Below the pieces are notes generated by a model. It had not been told where the DNA came from. It was given only the letters and a program-made list of their open reading frames with translations, and searched no databases. Below, piece after piece: positions 34,210 to 43,930 of a stretch of 51,443 bases of DNA. The stretch comes from Acidobacteriota bacterium. Lineage in GTDB: Bacteria; Acidobacteriota; Holophagae; Acanthopleuribacterales; Acanthopleuribacteraceae. The DNA lies in the NCBI GenBank assembly GCA_002747255.1, contig PDUC01000049.1:1-51443 (forward strand), read 5' to 3'. How positions within the stretch are numbered: position 1 is the stretch's first letter; each line of letters begins with the position of its first letter. Position numbers and translations under genes: made by a program.

Positions 34210-35607
34210 ATGTTAAGCAACAGAAAATTGATTCGCATGTTTGTTTTCTCCACTTTAATGGTTGGAACCATGGCTTGTGTCACCCATAAAACAACACAGC
34301 ACTCCCATAAAGAGCTGACTCAGGTTGAGTCTTTTTCAGAGTCCGGTTCGATAAAATCACCTGACCGATGGTGGCAATCGTTTGATTCTTCTGAACTGGA
34401 CGATCTGATTGCGGAGGCTCTGTCCAATAACCTGGATCTGCAGCAGGCCTGGTCTCGATTAGCCCAGGTAGAGGCACTGCATCGCAAAGTAAAGTCCTCC
34501 CGCCTACCCGGCGTTGATCTCGGTGTCAGTGGCTCCAACTCGGATCGCGTTTCTGGCGATTCCCCTGCCGTGGACAATTATCGGGCTAGTTTGGACCTTT
34601 CCTATCAACTGGATCTATGGGGGAAAATTCGGGCTCATGTCGATCAGGGCTTTTACGACCTGCAAGCCAGCCGCAAGGACATGGAAGCTACAGCATTGAC
34701 TCTTTCAGGGCAAGTGGCGAGAATCTGGTTGAACTTAACCGAGCAACAACTCATGCAGAAGCTGGTCGAAGAGCAAATTCAAGTCAGTCGGGACTATTTA
34801 AAACTGGTGGAAAAGCGGTTTGCGCTTGGATCGGCAACCGCGACAGAGGTTCTGCAACAGCGCCTGGAACTGCAATCCTCGCAAAACAAACTTCCCGCCA
34901 TTGAAGGCGCTATTGCACAACTCAAGAACCAGATGGCACTGTTATTGGGTAAAGCTCCCGGGAAGGATACACCGGAACTGGTAGCCGCTTTTCCCACCTT
35001 GCCGGAACTCCCCCAGACGGGAATTCCAGCGGATCTTTTACGACGCAGACCCGATATTCGCGCAACGGAATACCGCTTGTTTTCTTCAGAAATGGGTTTA
35101 ATTGCCGCCAGGGCAGATCTCTATCCTCGAATCAGCCTTTCTGCTTCCCTCAGTTCCTCTTCCACCAAATTTTCCGACCTTTTAGACAATTGGCTGCGAA
35201 ACCTGGCAGTCAATCTGATGGCACCCCTGTTTGATGGCGGAAAGCGTCGAGCGGAAGTAGACCGCAATCGAGCCCTGGTCGATCAGCGCCTTCAGGAATG
35301 GAAGAAAGCTGTTTTGACGTCCATTCTGGAAGTTGAAGATGCTCTCGTCATAGAGCAGACCCAGAGCCAAACTCTGACGGGCATTCGTCAGCAAGTGGAA
35401 TTGGCCGAAAGGACTTTGAGCCGGGCCAGAAAAAGTTACATCAATGGGCTTTCCAGTTACTTAACCGTCCTGACAAGTTTACAAGCCCTTCAGAACCTTC
35501 AACAAAGCGAGATTAAGGCCGAAAAAGATCTGCTCGCCAACCGAGTTAGTCTCTATCTCGCACTGGGTGGAAACTGGACCGAAACAATGACTCTTACACA
35601 AAGGTGA
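34210..35607 (+). CDS. Efflux outer-membrane lipoprotein channel (NodT/TolC family)
   Basis: A 465-residue outer-membrane factor. The signal peptide ends in a lipobox ('MVGTMAC'), as in NodT-type OprM relatives. Two similar halves each carry long coiled-coil helices; 'LDLQQAWSRLAQVEALHRKV' and 'PDIRATEYRLFSSEMGLIAA' are the repeated OEP motifs, and 'LLRRRPDIR' is strongly conserved in this family. The start is ATG 34210 with AAGGAAG before it; an upstream ATG 11 codons earlier has no ribosome site and would spoil the signal peptide. First gene of a three-gene tripartite pump. Confidence 0.92.
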   Translation: MLSNRKLIRMFVFSTLMVGTMACVTHKTTQHSHKELTQVESFSESGSIKSPDRWWQSFDSSELDDLIAEALSNNLDLQQAWSRLAQVEALHRKVKSSRLPGVDLGVSGSNSDRVSGDSPAVDNYRASLDLSYQLDLWGKIRAHVDQGFYDLQASRKDMEATALTLSGQVARIWLNLTEQQLMQKLVEEQIQVSRDYLKLVEKRFALGSATATEVLQQRLELQSSQNKLPAIEGAIAQLKNQMALLLGKAPGKDTPELVAAFPTLPELPQTGIPADLLRRRPDIRATEYRLFSSEMGLIAARADLYPRISLSASLSSSSTKFSDLLDNWLRNLAVNLMAPLFDGGKRRAEVDRNRALVDQRLQEWKKAVLTSILEVEDALVIEQTQSQTLTGIRQQVELAERTLSRARKSYINGLSSYLTVLTSLQALQNLQQSEIKAEKDLLANRVSLYLALGGNWTETMTLTQR

Positions 35608-35611
35608 AGAC

Positions 35612-36853
35612 ATGAAAACCATCGTGAAACTATTGATTCCCATCGCATTTCTGCTTGTTGGCATTTTCTGTGCCGTTGTTTTGATGGCCAAAGCTCCCAA
35701 ACCAGCGACTCAACCCAAAGAAGCGGCCCCTCAACTGGTTGAAACTCTGGAACTCGCACCTGTCCGGAAACAGGTCGTTGTGGAAGCGTATGGTACCGTT
35801 ATTCCTGCCACCAAAATTTCACTGAGAGCTCAGGTTTCAGGTCAAGTCGTTGACCAGAATTTGCGTTTAATACCGGGAGGTCTGCTCCAGAAAGGCGAAT
35901 TTATTGTTCAGATTCAGAGTGAAGATTATCTTCTGGCGATCAAGCAGCAAGAAGAGGCCGTGGCAACGGCACGACAAGCTTTGGCGGTAGAAGAAGGTCA
36001 GGGCATCATAGCCAAAGAGGAATGGTCACTCCTCGAGACTTCCATCGAAACAAGTGAAACGGGTAAGAACCTGGCTCTGAGAATTCCTCAACTGGAAAGA
36101 GCCAAAGCGGCTCTGGTCGCCGCGGAAAGCCGTCTTGACAAAGCCAAACTGGACCTGGAGCGAACCCGGGTCACAGCCCCTTTTAACGCGGTTGTGCAAG
36201 CGGAGAATGTCGATGTCGGTCAGGTTCTGAATGCCAGTTCTGAAATAGCGACACTGGTCGGCACGGACTCTTTTTGGGTTCAGGCTTCCATTGCCTATGA
36301 TAAATTGAGCTGGGTCCAATTGCCCGATGCGAATGGGCAAAATGGTTCTCCAGCCGAAGTGACACTGGGCGACAGCACCTATCCGGGTCGTATGATTCAA
36401 CTCCTGAGTGATCTGGATCCCGTGGGTAGAATGGCGCGCTTGCTCATTGAAATTAAAGATCCGCTCTCACTTGACGAATCCAACCATTCCATTCCGCTTC
36501 TGTTGGGCTCCTATGTGAACATTAAACTGTTCGGCTCTTCTTTGGGCAGTGTTTTTGAGGTGCCTTATCAGGCCGTGCACATCCAGGGTGATGTTGATCC
36601 TCAAAAGGCCACAGTTTGGGTTGTGGATGAAGAAAGTCGGCTTGTTCAAAGAGAAGTGGACGTTATTTGGCAGGACAATCAAGGCGTTTACCTGTCAAGG
36701 GGAGTGCAAGCTGGAGATAAAATTGTAACCAGCAACATTCAGAACCCCTTGAGTGGTATGAAGGTCAGGGACACTCAACAGAATAAGCAGCAATCGGCGA
36801 CCTCGGAACTGCAGCCTGAACCTGCAAATCCCCCGAAAGGAGACAGGAGCTGA
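35612..36853 (+). CDS. RND efflux periplasmic adaptor (membrane fusion protein)
   Basis: A 413-residue adaptor joining the inner-membrane pump to the outer channel. An N-terminal anchor or signal (about residues 5-27) is followed by a lipoyl half ('VSGQVVDQNLRLIPGGLLQK'), a coiled-coil hairpin with Ala/Glu heptads ('LERAKAALVAAESRLDKAKL'), the second lipoyl half ('ERTRVTAPFNAVVQAENVDV') and a beta-barrel plus membrane-proximal domain ('VSRGVQAGDKIVTS'-like near the end). The tail is Gln/Pro-rich. It starts 4 bp after the channel gene and ends 1 bp before the pump gene. Confidence 0.92.
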   Translation: MKTIVKLLIPIAFLLVGIFCAVVLMAKAPKPATQPKEAAPQLVETLELAPVRKQVVVEAYGTVIPATKISLRAQVSGQVVDQNLRLIPGGLLQKGEFIVQIQSEDYLLAIKQQEEAVATARQALAVEEGQGIIAKEEWSLLETSIETSETGKNLALRIPQLERAKAALVAAESRLDKAKLDLERTRVTAPFNAVVQAENVDVGQVLNASSEIATLVGTDSFWVQASIAYDKLSWVQLPDANGQNGSPAEVTLGDSTYPGRMIQLLSDLDPVGRMARLLIEIKDPLSLDESNHSIPLLLGSYVNIKLFGSSLGSVFEVPYQAVHIQGDVDPQKATVWVVDEESRLVQREVDVIWQDNQGVYLSRGVQAGDKIVTSNIQNPLSGMKVRDTQQNKQQSATSELQPEPANPPKGDRS

Positions 36854-36854
36854 C

Positions 36855-39800
36855 ATGAAAGACAACATATCACGAGGTCCCATTGCCTGGATGGCAACAA
36901 ACCGTGTGACGGCTAATTTGATGATGTTGACCCTGTTGCTCGGCGGCATCACCTTGGGGCTGAAGCTCAAGCAGGAAGTTTTCCCCGAATTCACATTGGA
37001 TATTGTTTCTGTCAGTATCGCCTATCCGGGTGCCAGCCCTGCCGAAGTTGAAAACGGCATCATTCTGGCCGTAGAAGAGGCTGTCAGAGGTCTGGATGGT
37101 ATTAAGGAAATCAATTCCACTGCTTCGGAAGGCTTTGGTGTGGTTCGTATCGAGCTGATTTCCGGGTTTGACGGCAATACCGCGTTGCAGAACATTAAAA
37201 GTGCGGTAGACCGCATTGCCACTTTCCCGGTGGAGGTTGAAAAGAAAACGGTTAGTTTGATGACCCGGCAGCGGAGTGTTGTCAGTCTGGTTGTTTACGG
37301 AGACGCCGGTGAAGCAGCCTTGCGCAAGCTGGCAGAAGACATTCGCTCCGATTTGTTGGAAGACCCCAATGTTACGGTTGTCAAACTGACAGGGGTTCGC
37401 AACCCTGAAATCAGTATCGAGGTTAAAGAAGCGACACTGAGAGCCTACGGGTTGACCCTGCAGCAAATTGCGGGAATCATCAGTCAGAGTTCACTTGAAT
37501 TACCCGCAGGTAAAGTTAAAGCGGCTGGCGGAGAAATCATGCTGCGTACGTCCAATAGAAGGTACTTTGCAGAGGAATTCACCGATATTCCCATTATCAG
37601 TCAGGACGACGGTACGGTGGTTCTGCTCGGGGACATTGCTGTTATTCGAGAAACTTTTGAAGAATCGGATGTCTTTTCCTACTTCATGGGGCAACAGGCC
37701 GCGGTGCTGAACATTTACCGTGTTGGAGATCAAACCCCTAAAAAAGTCGCACAAGTTGTTTCCGACAAAGTGGATCAACTCAACCAGACACTGCCTGAGG
37801 GTTTGCATGTGGCGATTTGGAACGATATGTCTGAAGTCCTGCAAAGTCGTATGGAGCTGCTTTTTAAAAACGCCTTCATGGGTCTGGTTCTAGTGCTCCT
37901 GCTGTTGGGCCTTTTCCTGGATGTTCGTTTGGCTTTCTGGGTGACACTGGGTATTCCCACCTCCATTCTGGGTGCCATGCTGTTTATGCCAGCCATGAGT
38001 GTTTCCATCAACATGATTTCACTGTTCGCTTTCATCGTGACCATCGGTGTGGTCGTCGATGACGCGATTGTCGTGGGTGAACACATCTACACCATGCGAC
38101 AAAAGGGTATGCCCTTTTTAGAGGCCTCCATTCGGGGCGCACAAGAAATGGCCATGCCCGTCACCTACTCCATTCTCACCAACATCGTTGCCTTTATTCC
38201 GCTGTTCTTTATACCCGGCCTGATGGGAAAGGTTTTTTTTGTCATTCCCTGTGTTGTTGTCACCGTGTTCATGATCTCGCTGTTTGAAGCTGTTTTTGTT
38301 CTGCCTGCCCATTTGTCCCATGGAAAAACAAGTAAGAGCGCGGGTTTCCTGGAGCGACAGCGACGTGCGGTCGGCAAGGGACTTCAGCGCTTTGTTACGG
38401 CAGTCTACAAGCCTTCACTTGAGTTCATCCTCAAATGGCGTTACGCCACTGTGGCTGCCGGTATCACCTTATTGATCATAACAGGTGCGATTGTCGCTTC
38501 AAGTAAATTGCCTTTCGTCTTCTTCCCCAGGGTGGAGGCCGATGTGGTTAGAGCCTCTCTGGCGCTTCCCATTGGTACACCCGTAGAGCAAACTGAAAAA
38601 GTTCAAAAGTACCTGGAAACCAAAGCCAGGGAAATTATCGCTGAAAACGGCGGAGACGATGTTCTGAGAGGCCTGTTGACACGCGTGGGAATGGCGGGCA
38701 GTGGCGATGGCGCAGCCAGTGTTGCCGGCGGACATCAGGCGTCTGTCAACCTGTTCTTCGTGCCGGTGGATGAGCGAAGCTTTACCGCTGAAGAGTTCGT
38801 CAAACTATGGCGTGAGCGCGTGGGTGAAATAGCGGGCATCGAGTCGCTGTCTTTCAGTTACTCCACAGGACCTCACGGCGGTTTACCCGTTCATGTGGAA
38901 CTGACCCATAAAGATACCGGAATGCTTGAACGCGCGGCAGCCGATTTAGCCGCTCGGCTTACGGAGTATGCCGGCTTAACAGATATTAACGACGGCTTTT
39001 CCGCGGGAAAGCTGCAGTGGGATTTCAATATCACGCAAGCCGGACGCAGTACGGGCTTGACCTCCGGCGATGTGGCGCGGCAAGTGAGACACGCCTTTTA
39101 CGGAGCGGAAGCCGTTCGCAACCAGAGAGATCGGGACGAAGTCAAAGTCTTCGTGCGCTTGCCGTCTGAAGATCGCAAATCCATTCACCAAATCAGGGAG
39201 CTGCAAATCCAGACCCCGGCAGGAGGACAGATTCCCATCTCTGAAGCGGTGCGTATTGAAGAAGGTCGGGCTTATACGGTTATTAAACGCCGAGACGGCC
39301 ATCGCGTGCTCAATATAACGGCTGACGTGGAGGCTGGAGCGGCCAACGCCAGGTTGATCAGAGCCGACCTGGAGAGCAAAATCCTGCCCGATTTACTCAA
39401 AAAGTATCCGGGTTTGTCTTACTCGGCTCGAGGTGAATCCAAAGATCAGGCTGAGACCATGGGGGCTCTGACGATCGGCTTCAGTCTGGCGTTATTCGGG
39501 ATCTTTGCCCTTTTAGCCATTCCCTTTGGCAGCTACTCCCAACCCTTCATCATCATGTTCTCCATCCCGTTTGGTATGGTTGGGGCGGTTTTTGGTCACA
39601 TGATCATGGGCTATGAGCTGTCTTTGATGAGCATGATGGGGGTTACGGCTCTTTCGGGTGTGGTTGTGAACGATGCTCTGGTTCTGATTGTGGCGGCGAA
39701 CCGCAACTATCTGAGCGGTATGACACACATGGAGGCCATCATCCATGCTGGAACAGGGCGCTTCCGACCTATTATATTGACGTCTTTGACAACCTTCTTC

Positions 39801-40022
39801 GGTCTTGCGCCTATGATCATGGAATCATCGGTTCAGGCCCGATTTCTGATTCCCATGGCTATTTCACTGGGGTTTGGAATCCTGTTTTCCACTTTCATCG
39901 TACTGGTACTGGTTCCAAGTCTTTACTTGATCCTGGAAGACCTTAAACAGCTTTTGAGTTCTTTTAAACGCTGGATAACAGGTAAAGAGACCGTTCCCGC
40001 CCTGAGTGAAGCGAAAAACTGA
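36855..40022 (+). CDS. RND efflux pump, inner-membrane transporter
   Basis: A 1055-residue resistance-nodulation-division pump with the usual duplicated topology: helix 1, a large periplasmic loop, helices 2-6, then the same again. 'AYPGASPAEVENGI' is the porter-domain signature. 'IGVVVDDAIVVGEH' in helix 4 holds the paired Asp of the proton relay. The second half shows 'GVTALSGVVVNDALVLIVAA'. Closest in feel to HAE-type multidrug pumps that export hydrophobic drugs, bile acids or lipids; substrate not determinable. No linked TetR or intact two-component regulator was found; only a kinase relic lies upstream. Confidence 0.94.
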   Translation: MKDNISRGPIAWMATNRVTANLMMLTLLLGGITLGLKLKQEVFPEFTLDIVSVSIAYPGASPAEVENGIILAVEEAVRGLDGIKEINSTASEGFGVVRIELISGFDGNTALQNIKSAVDRIATFPVEVEKKTVSLMTRQRSVVSLVVYGDAGEAALRKLAEDIRSDLLEDPNVTVVKLTGVRNPEISIEVKEATLRAYGLTLQQIAGIISQSSLELPAGKVKAAGGEIMLRTSNRRYFAEEFTDIPIISQDDGTVVLLGDIAVIRETFEESDVFSYFMGQQAAVLNIYRVGDQTPKKVAQVVSDKVDQLNQTLPEGLHVAIWNDMSEVLQSRMELLFKNAFMGLVLVLLLLGLFLDVRLAFWVTLGIPTSILGAMLFMPAMSVSINMISLFAFIVTIGVVVDDAIVVGEHIYTMRQKGMPFLEASIRGAQEMAMPVTYSILTNIVAFIPLFFIPGLMGKVFFVIPCVVVTVFMISLFEAVFVLPAHLSHGKTSKSAGFLERQRRAVGKGLQRFVTAVYKPSLEFILKWRYATVAAGITLLIITGAIVASSKLPFVFFPRVEADVVRASLALPIGTPVEQTEKVQKYLETKAREIIAENGGDDVLRGLLTRVGMAGSGDGAASVAGGHQASVNLFFVPVDERSFTAEEFVKLWRERVGEIAGIESLSFSYSTGPHGGLPVHVELTHKDTGMLERAAADLAARLTEYAGLTDINDGFSAGKLQWDFNITQAGRSTGLTSGDVARQVRHAFYGAEAVRNQRDRDEVKVFVRLPSEDRKSIHQIRELQIQTPAGGQIPISEAVRIEEGRAYTVIKRRDGHRVLNITADVEAGAANARLIRADLESKILPDLLKKYPGLSYSARGESKDQAETMGALTIGFSLALFGIFALLAIPFGSYSQPFIIMFSIPFGMVGAVFGHMIMGYELSLMSMMGVTALSGVVVNDALVLIVAANRNYLSGMTHMEAIIHAGTGRFRPIILTSLTTFFGLAPMIMESSVQARFLIPMAISLGFGILFSTFIVLVLVPSLYLILEDLKQLLSSFKRWITGKETVPALSEAKN

Positions 40023-40055
40023 GCATCTTCCTGTTTTTAGAAGGGAGTGCAGGCG

Positions 40056-40110
40056 CAGAACAGTCCCGCTTTCGCAAGGGCTTGCATCAACCCTTTTCGC
40101 GTTCTGTTTT
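40056..40110 (+). terminator. Probable terminator of the efflux operon
   Basis: An outer stem CAGAAC / GTTCTG (40056-40061 with 40101-40106) encloses a second stem AAGGG / CCCTT (40076-40080 with 40091-40095) and is followed by TTTTCT. It lies between convergent genes. The structure is less compact than a classical terminator. Confidence 0.45.
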
Positions 40111-40130
40111 CTCTTCCGGCAATAACCTTT

Positions 40131-42263
40131 TCATGTGAAAAAGGGCAGAACTTCCTGTGTGGGTTGGTTGTCTTCATCGAAGCGGTGTCTTAAATCCCAT
40201 TCTGTTTTCTTACCCCTGCACCAGTATTGAACCGGTGAAAACGCACTCTGACCCAAACCAAAATCCGATAACTGGGTTTTGTGACAGTGTGGACACGATG
40301 TTCCCAGCCCGGGACTGAAAATGAACCCGCAAGAAAGACAGTAAGACATATCGGGTGCGGGCTGAAGATGACCATGTCCAATTTCTCTCATTTGCACAAA
40401 GAAAGAATGATAGATACCCGGATCGTCAAAGTCATTTTGCCTGGCATACACCACGTGATTGACGCTTCCGTTGAAGTGCTTGTGCAGGGATAACTCGCGT
40501 GTCAATCGCTCTTCCCATGCCATCTTTTTATCAAAGAGGATGTTGCTGCCCGTCGAGTAAAAGGGTTCGGTGTGACGGCTGTCTCTGACCATGTAACTGC
40601 TGAACTTGCTGCCGAACTTCTGGAAATCCAGTTTCGCCAGGCGGCAGGCTACCTCCTCGCTGGAGGGAATGGCAATCTGCATATTCAACTTATGGAGTTT
40701 ACCCAGCTCATCTATTTTGGCGCGTATGGATGAGAGAATGCGATCGGCTGTGCGTATCACAGCCTGGCTATGGGGCTTATCACTTCCAATACAGAGAGCG
40801 GAAGCTTCGGCCAGACCTACCAAAGTGGTAATCAGAGTGCCCTGATCTAACTTTAAAAACGGTTTTTTATGGGCTTTGTGTCGTAAAAACTGGTGGGGTC
40901 CTCGCGGTCCTTTTGCCATTAAATTGGAGATAAAAATGCGTTTCTCCCGATGAGCCGATAACGCAACGTGCAGCGCTTCTTCCAGTTTCTGTTCAAATTG
41001 CCCGTCCGCGCCTTCGTAGAACATGCGCGGTAAATTGAGTGTCAGCGTACTGAGTGAAAAGCCCCTGAAGTCCTCGGGCTTTTGCAGGTACTTGATCCAG
41101 TCGGTATCGTGAACCGGCACCACACCCATGGGACCAAAATATCGCCTGTCCTGGCTGAAGGCAATGGACGGGTTCCCTGTTCGAAAAGCCTGCTTAAACA
41201 GTTGCTGGGCGAAAGCCGTCCATTTGACATTGGACCGATTGAAGTGAAAGACAATATGAGGCGCATAAAACGGGCAGCCTCTGTAGTCGCCCCGTTCGAG
41301 AACATCTAAAACAGCGTGGTTCAGCTTTTGAAGTTCTGCGCTCAGTGAACCGTAGGTATCGCCCGTTTTTTTTCCGCCGGGACCAACACAGTCAACGGAT
41401 TCCAGGTAAAGCGGGATATCCACATCCATTTCAAGGATGACCTTGCGCGACAAACCTCCGCGGCCAACATCCAACTGGGCAAACTCAAAGAGCAGCTGTT
41501 GGGCGAACTGGCGATATGTCTGTGTTTTCCTGCCTTTTAAAAAGGGCAGAATCAAGGTGTTGAAAAACCCCCAGTGGACTTCACCGGCGAAGTGGTTCTG
41601 CAGTTCGTGCGTAAAACGGACGAGATGGGAGAGCAGAACATCCGGGCTGACAGCCGGACCTGCTTGAGGGGCTCTGGAGTAGGCAGGTAAGCCATACATT
41701 TTAATGTATTCAGGTGTAAGAAAAATATCGTGAGGGCGATCTACAGAGCCAAGATGTGTCAGATCCAGTAACCCCTCTCGATGGGCTTCCACAACCTTTG
41801 GCTGAAACTTGTTTTTCAGAGCCACCTGGGCTTTGATGTGCTGGGCAATAATCAATGAGGTGGCTTCGGGTGTCTTGGCGTGTTCAACTCCCGTTCTCGT
41901 TCCCCTGTTGGATAACATGTTCATTTCAACATTTTCAAGGGAGAGTTCAAGTGATTGAAAGGGCAGCTCGTCCAGTGTGTAACCTCTTTGAGCCAGCAAA
42001 CCTGTCAGCCACTGAATAATTAATTGAGAAGACGGGTGATCCAAACCCAGAGCCGGCATACTCGATTGAAGCTGCCTCACAACCGCATGGATGACATCTT
42101 CGGGAATAGAGGTCTCCGACTTTAACAATTCCTTCATTTGATAAAGGTTAATGTCGTTTTCTCGGGGTAGTGAATTGCCAAGTCCCGAAAGGGAACCCGT
42201 ATCGGTTTGCCTATCTCGTCGCAGAAGGTCGGGTCTTGCTTTTCCTTTTCTTTTGTTCTCCAA
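40131..42263 (-). CDS. Class III ribonucleotide reductase (NrdD) homologue apparently lacking both radical residues
   Basis: A 710-residue NrdD-like protein. The barrel region is recognisable: 'TPEATSLIIAQHIKAQ', 'EAHREGLLDLTHLGSVDRP', 'FAGEVHWGFFNTLILPFL', 'QLDVGRGGLSRKVILEMDVD' and 'STLTLNLPRMFYEGADGQFE'. The C-terminal zinc site 'CLSCG ... CPHC' is intact. Two catalytic positions differ. Where family members have a finger loop like MGCRT or MCCRLRLD with the thiyl-radical Cys, this protein reads 'GPMGVVPVHD' (about residue 377). Where the glycyl-radical motif RVxGY(L)RPV..W should be, it reads 'GQSAFSPVQYW' (about residue 678), Ser in place of Gly. No nrdG activase is adjacent. The TTG start is uncertain. 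Perhaps a regulatory or repurposed paralogue rather than an active reductase. Confidence 0.82.
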   Translation of the reverse strand: MENKRKGKARPDLLRRDRQTDTGSLSGLGNSLPRENDINLYQMKELLKSETSIPEDVIHAVVRQLQSSMPALGLDHPSSQLIIQWLTGLLAQRGYTLDELPFQSLELSLENVEMNMLSNRGTRTGVEHAKTPEATSLIIAQHIKAQVALKNKFQPKVVEAHREGLLDLTHLGSVDRPHDIFLTPEYIKMYGLPAYSRAPQAGPAVSPDVLLSHLVRFTHELQNHFAGEVHWGFFNTLILPFLKGRKTQTYRQFAQQLLFEFAQLDVGRGGLSRKVILEMDVDIPLYLESVDCVGPGGKKTGDTYGSLSAELQKLNHAVLDVLERGDYRGCPFYAPHIVFHFNRSNVKWTAFAQQLFKQAFRTGNPSIAFSQDRRYFGPMGVVPVHDTDWIKYLQKPEDFRGFSLSTLTLNLPRMFYEGADGQFEQKLEEALHVALSAHREKRIFISNLMAKGPRGPHQFLRHKAHKKPFLKLDQGTLITTLVGLAEASALCIGSDKPHSQAVIRTADRILSSIRAKIDELGKLHKLNMQIAIPSSEEVACRLAKLDFQKFGSKFSSYMVRDSRHTEPFYSTGSNILFDKKMAWEERLTRELSLHKHFNGSVNHVVYARQNDFDDPGIYHSFFVQMREIGHGHLQPAPDMSYCLSCGFIFSPGLGTSCPHCHKTQLSDFGLGQSAFSPVQYWCRGKKTEWDLRHRFDEDNQPTQEVLPFFT

Positions 42264-42345
42264 ATTATCTACTCACCAACAGGATCTCAAATGCCAATTG
42301 GCTATTATAGCGAATGTTGGTCGTTCCCCATAATAAAAGAAAAGA

Positions 42346-42374
42346 TTGGAGGTTTCGCGGTCACGGCTTATAAT
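42346..42374 (+). promoter_or_regulatory. Probable promoter of RNase P RNA
   Basis: A perfect TATAAT (42369-42374) lies seven bases before the first base of the RNase P helix P1. A weak -35 (TTGGAG, 42346-42351) is at the ideal 17-base spacing. Confidence 0.6.
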
Positions 42375-42380
42375 CAGGGC

Positions 42381-42782
<402 letters not shown>

Positions 42783-42817
42783 GTTTTTATCACCGCGAAT
42801 CAGAGGCAAATCGCTCC

Positions 42818-43930
42818 ATGAGAATAGAAAAACAGGGGAAAAGTACCATTTTCTTTGAAGGGACGGTTACCGGGGAGCGTGCTGACGCGTCTCCTGCGGT
42901 TCGGGCTCTTCTGGAATGCCTCCCTCACACACCGTCTTCTCTTCTTATCTGTACCCAGGAACCCGTCTGGTCAAAACACGGGCAGCAGCTTCTGAAAGAG
43001 CTGGGTTCTTGCGACTTTCCTGTTCATGTACAAGTTTACCCTGACGGGGAAGCATGCAAGACACTTAACCATTTTGGCCATGCCCTGGAAGAAATGGTTC
43101 GTCTGGGTTGTGATCGCAAATCGGTGATCCTGGCTTTTGGTGGTGGAACGGTGGGCGACAGTGCGGGTTTTGTGGCGGCCACTTTTATGAGGGGAATCTC
43201 ATGGCTCTATATTCCAACCACACTGCTCGCCATGCAGGATGCCTCCGTTGGCGGGAAAGTCGCCGTCAATTTAGAACAGGGCAAGAACCTTGCCGGAGCT
43301 TTTTGGCAACCTGAAGGTATCCGTCTCAATTTGCGTTACCTCCGTACTCTGTCAGACAGGCACTTTAAATCGGGAACCATGGAGCTCATTAAACACGGAG
43401 TACTCAAGGGCAACCCGCTCTACGAAGAGATGCTTCACTTTCCCCTTAGCTACCAGCAAAAAAATCGATCCTGGCATCACGTCTGCTTTGACGGGGTTCG
43501 GGTTAAAATGGATATAGTCGACAGGGATTACAGGGAGGCAGGACGGAGAAAGGCACTGAATCTCGGTCACACACTGGCTCACGCTCTTGAGAAAGTCACA
43601 TCTTTTCAACTCTACCACGGAGAAGCCGTGGGGCTTGGCTTGATGTATGCCTGTTGTCTGGCGCAAGAGCTGGGTCATTGCTTTGATTGGAAACCCTTAG
43701 AGAAGTTCATTATGAAAAGGATGCCGGATCATTTGGTGAAAAGTCTGTTTGACAGCTTCCCCGAAATGAATAACCTGCTTTTTTACACGTCGTTTGATAA
43801 AAAGAAAACGTCGGGAAAGGTAACCTGGATTATTCCTGAGCGGCCGGGAAAGGTATCCTTTAACGATCAAATTGAGGAATCTCATCACAAAAGGGCGTTT
43901 GAAAATTGGAAAAAGATCATACGGATATGA
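42818..43930 (+). CDS. aroB: 3-dehydroquinate synthase
   Basis: A 370-residue NAD-dependent enzyme, step two of the shikimate pathway, converting DAHP to 3-dehydroquinate. The dinucleotide site reads 'LAFGGGTVGDSAGFVAATFM', followed by 'IPTTLLAMQDASVGGKVAVN'. Metal ligands are the Glu in 'GTMELIKHGVL' and the His residues in 'NLGHTLAHALE' and 'YHGEAVGLGL'. The start ATG has a weak GAGGC ribosome site and lies 35 bp after RNase P RNA. Its stop overlaps the next start as ATGA, so aroB, the LolB-like gene and ispE probably form one operon. Confidence 0.95.
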   Translation: MRIEKQGKSTIFFEGTVTGERADASPAVRALLECLPHTPSSLLICTQEPVWSKHGQQLLKELGSCDFPVHVQVYPDGEACKTLNHFGHALEEMVRLGCDRKSVILAFGGGTVGDSAGFVAATFMRGISWLYIPTTLLAMQDASVGGKVAVNLEQGKNLAGAFWQPEGIRLNLRYLRTLSDRHFKSGTMELIKHGVLKGNPLYEEMLHFPLSYQQKNRSWHHVCFDGVRVKMDIVDRDYREAGRRKALNLGHTLAHALEKVTSFQLYHGEAVGLGLMYACCLAQELGHCFDWKPLEKFIMKRMPDHLVKSLFDSFPEMNNLLFYTSFDKKKTSGKVTWIIPERPGKVSFNDQIEESHHKRAFENWKKIIRI

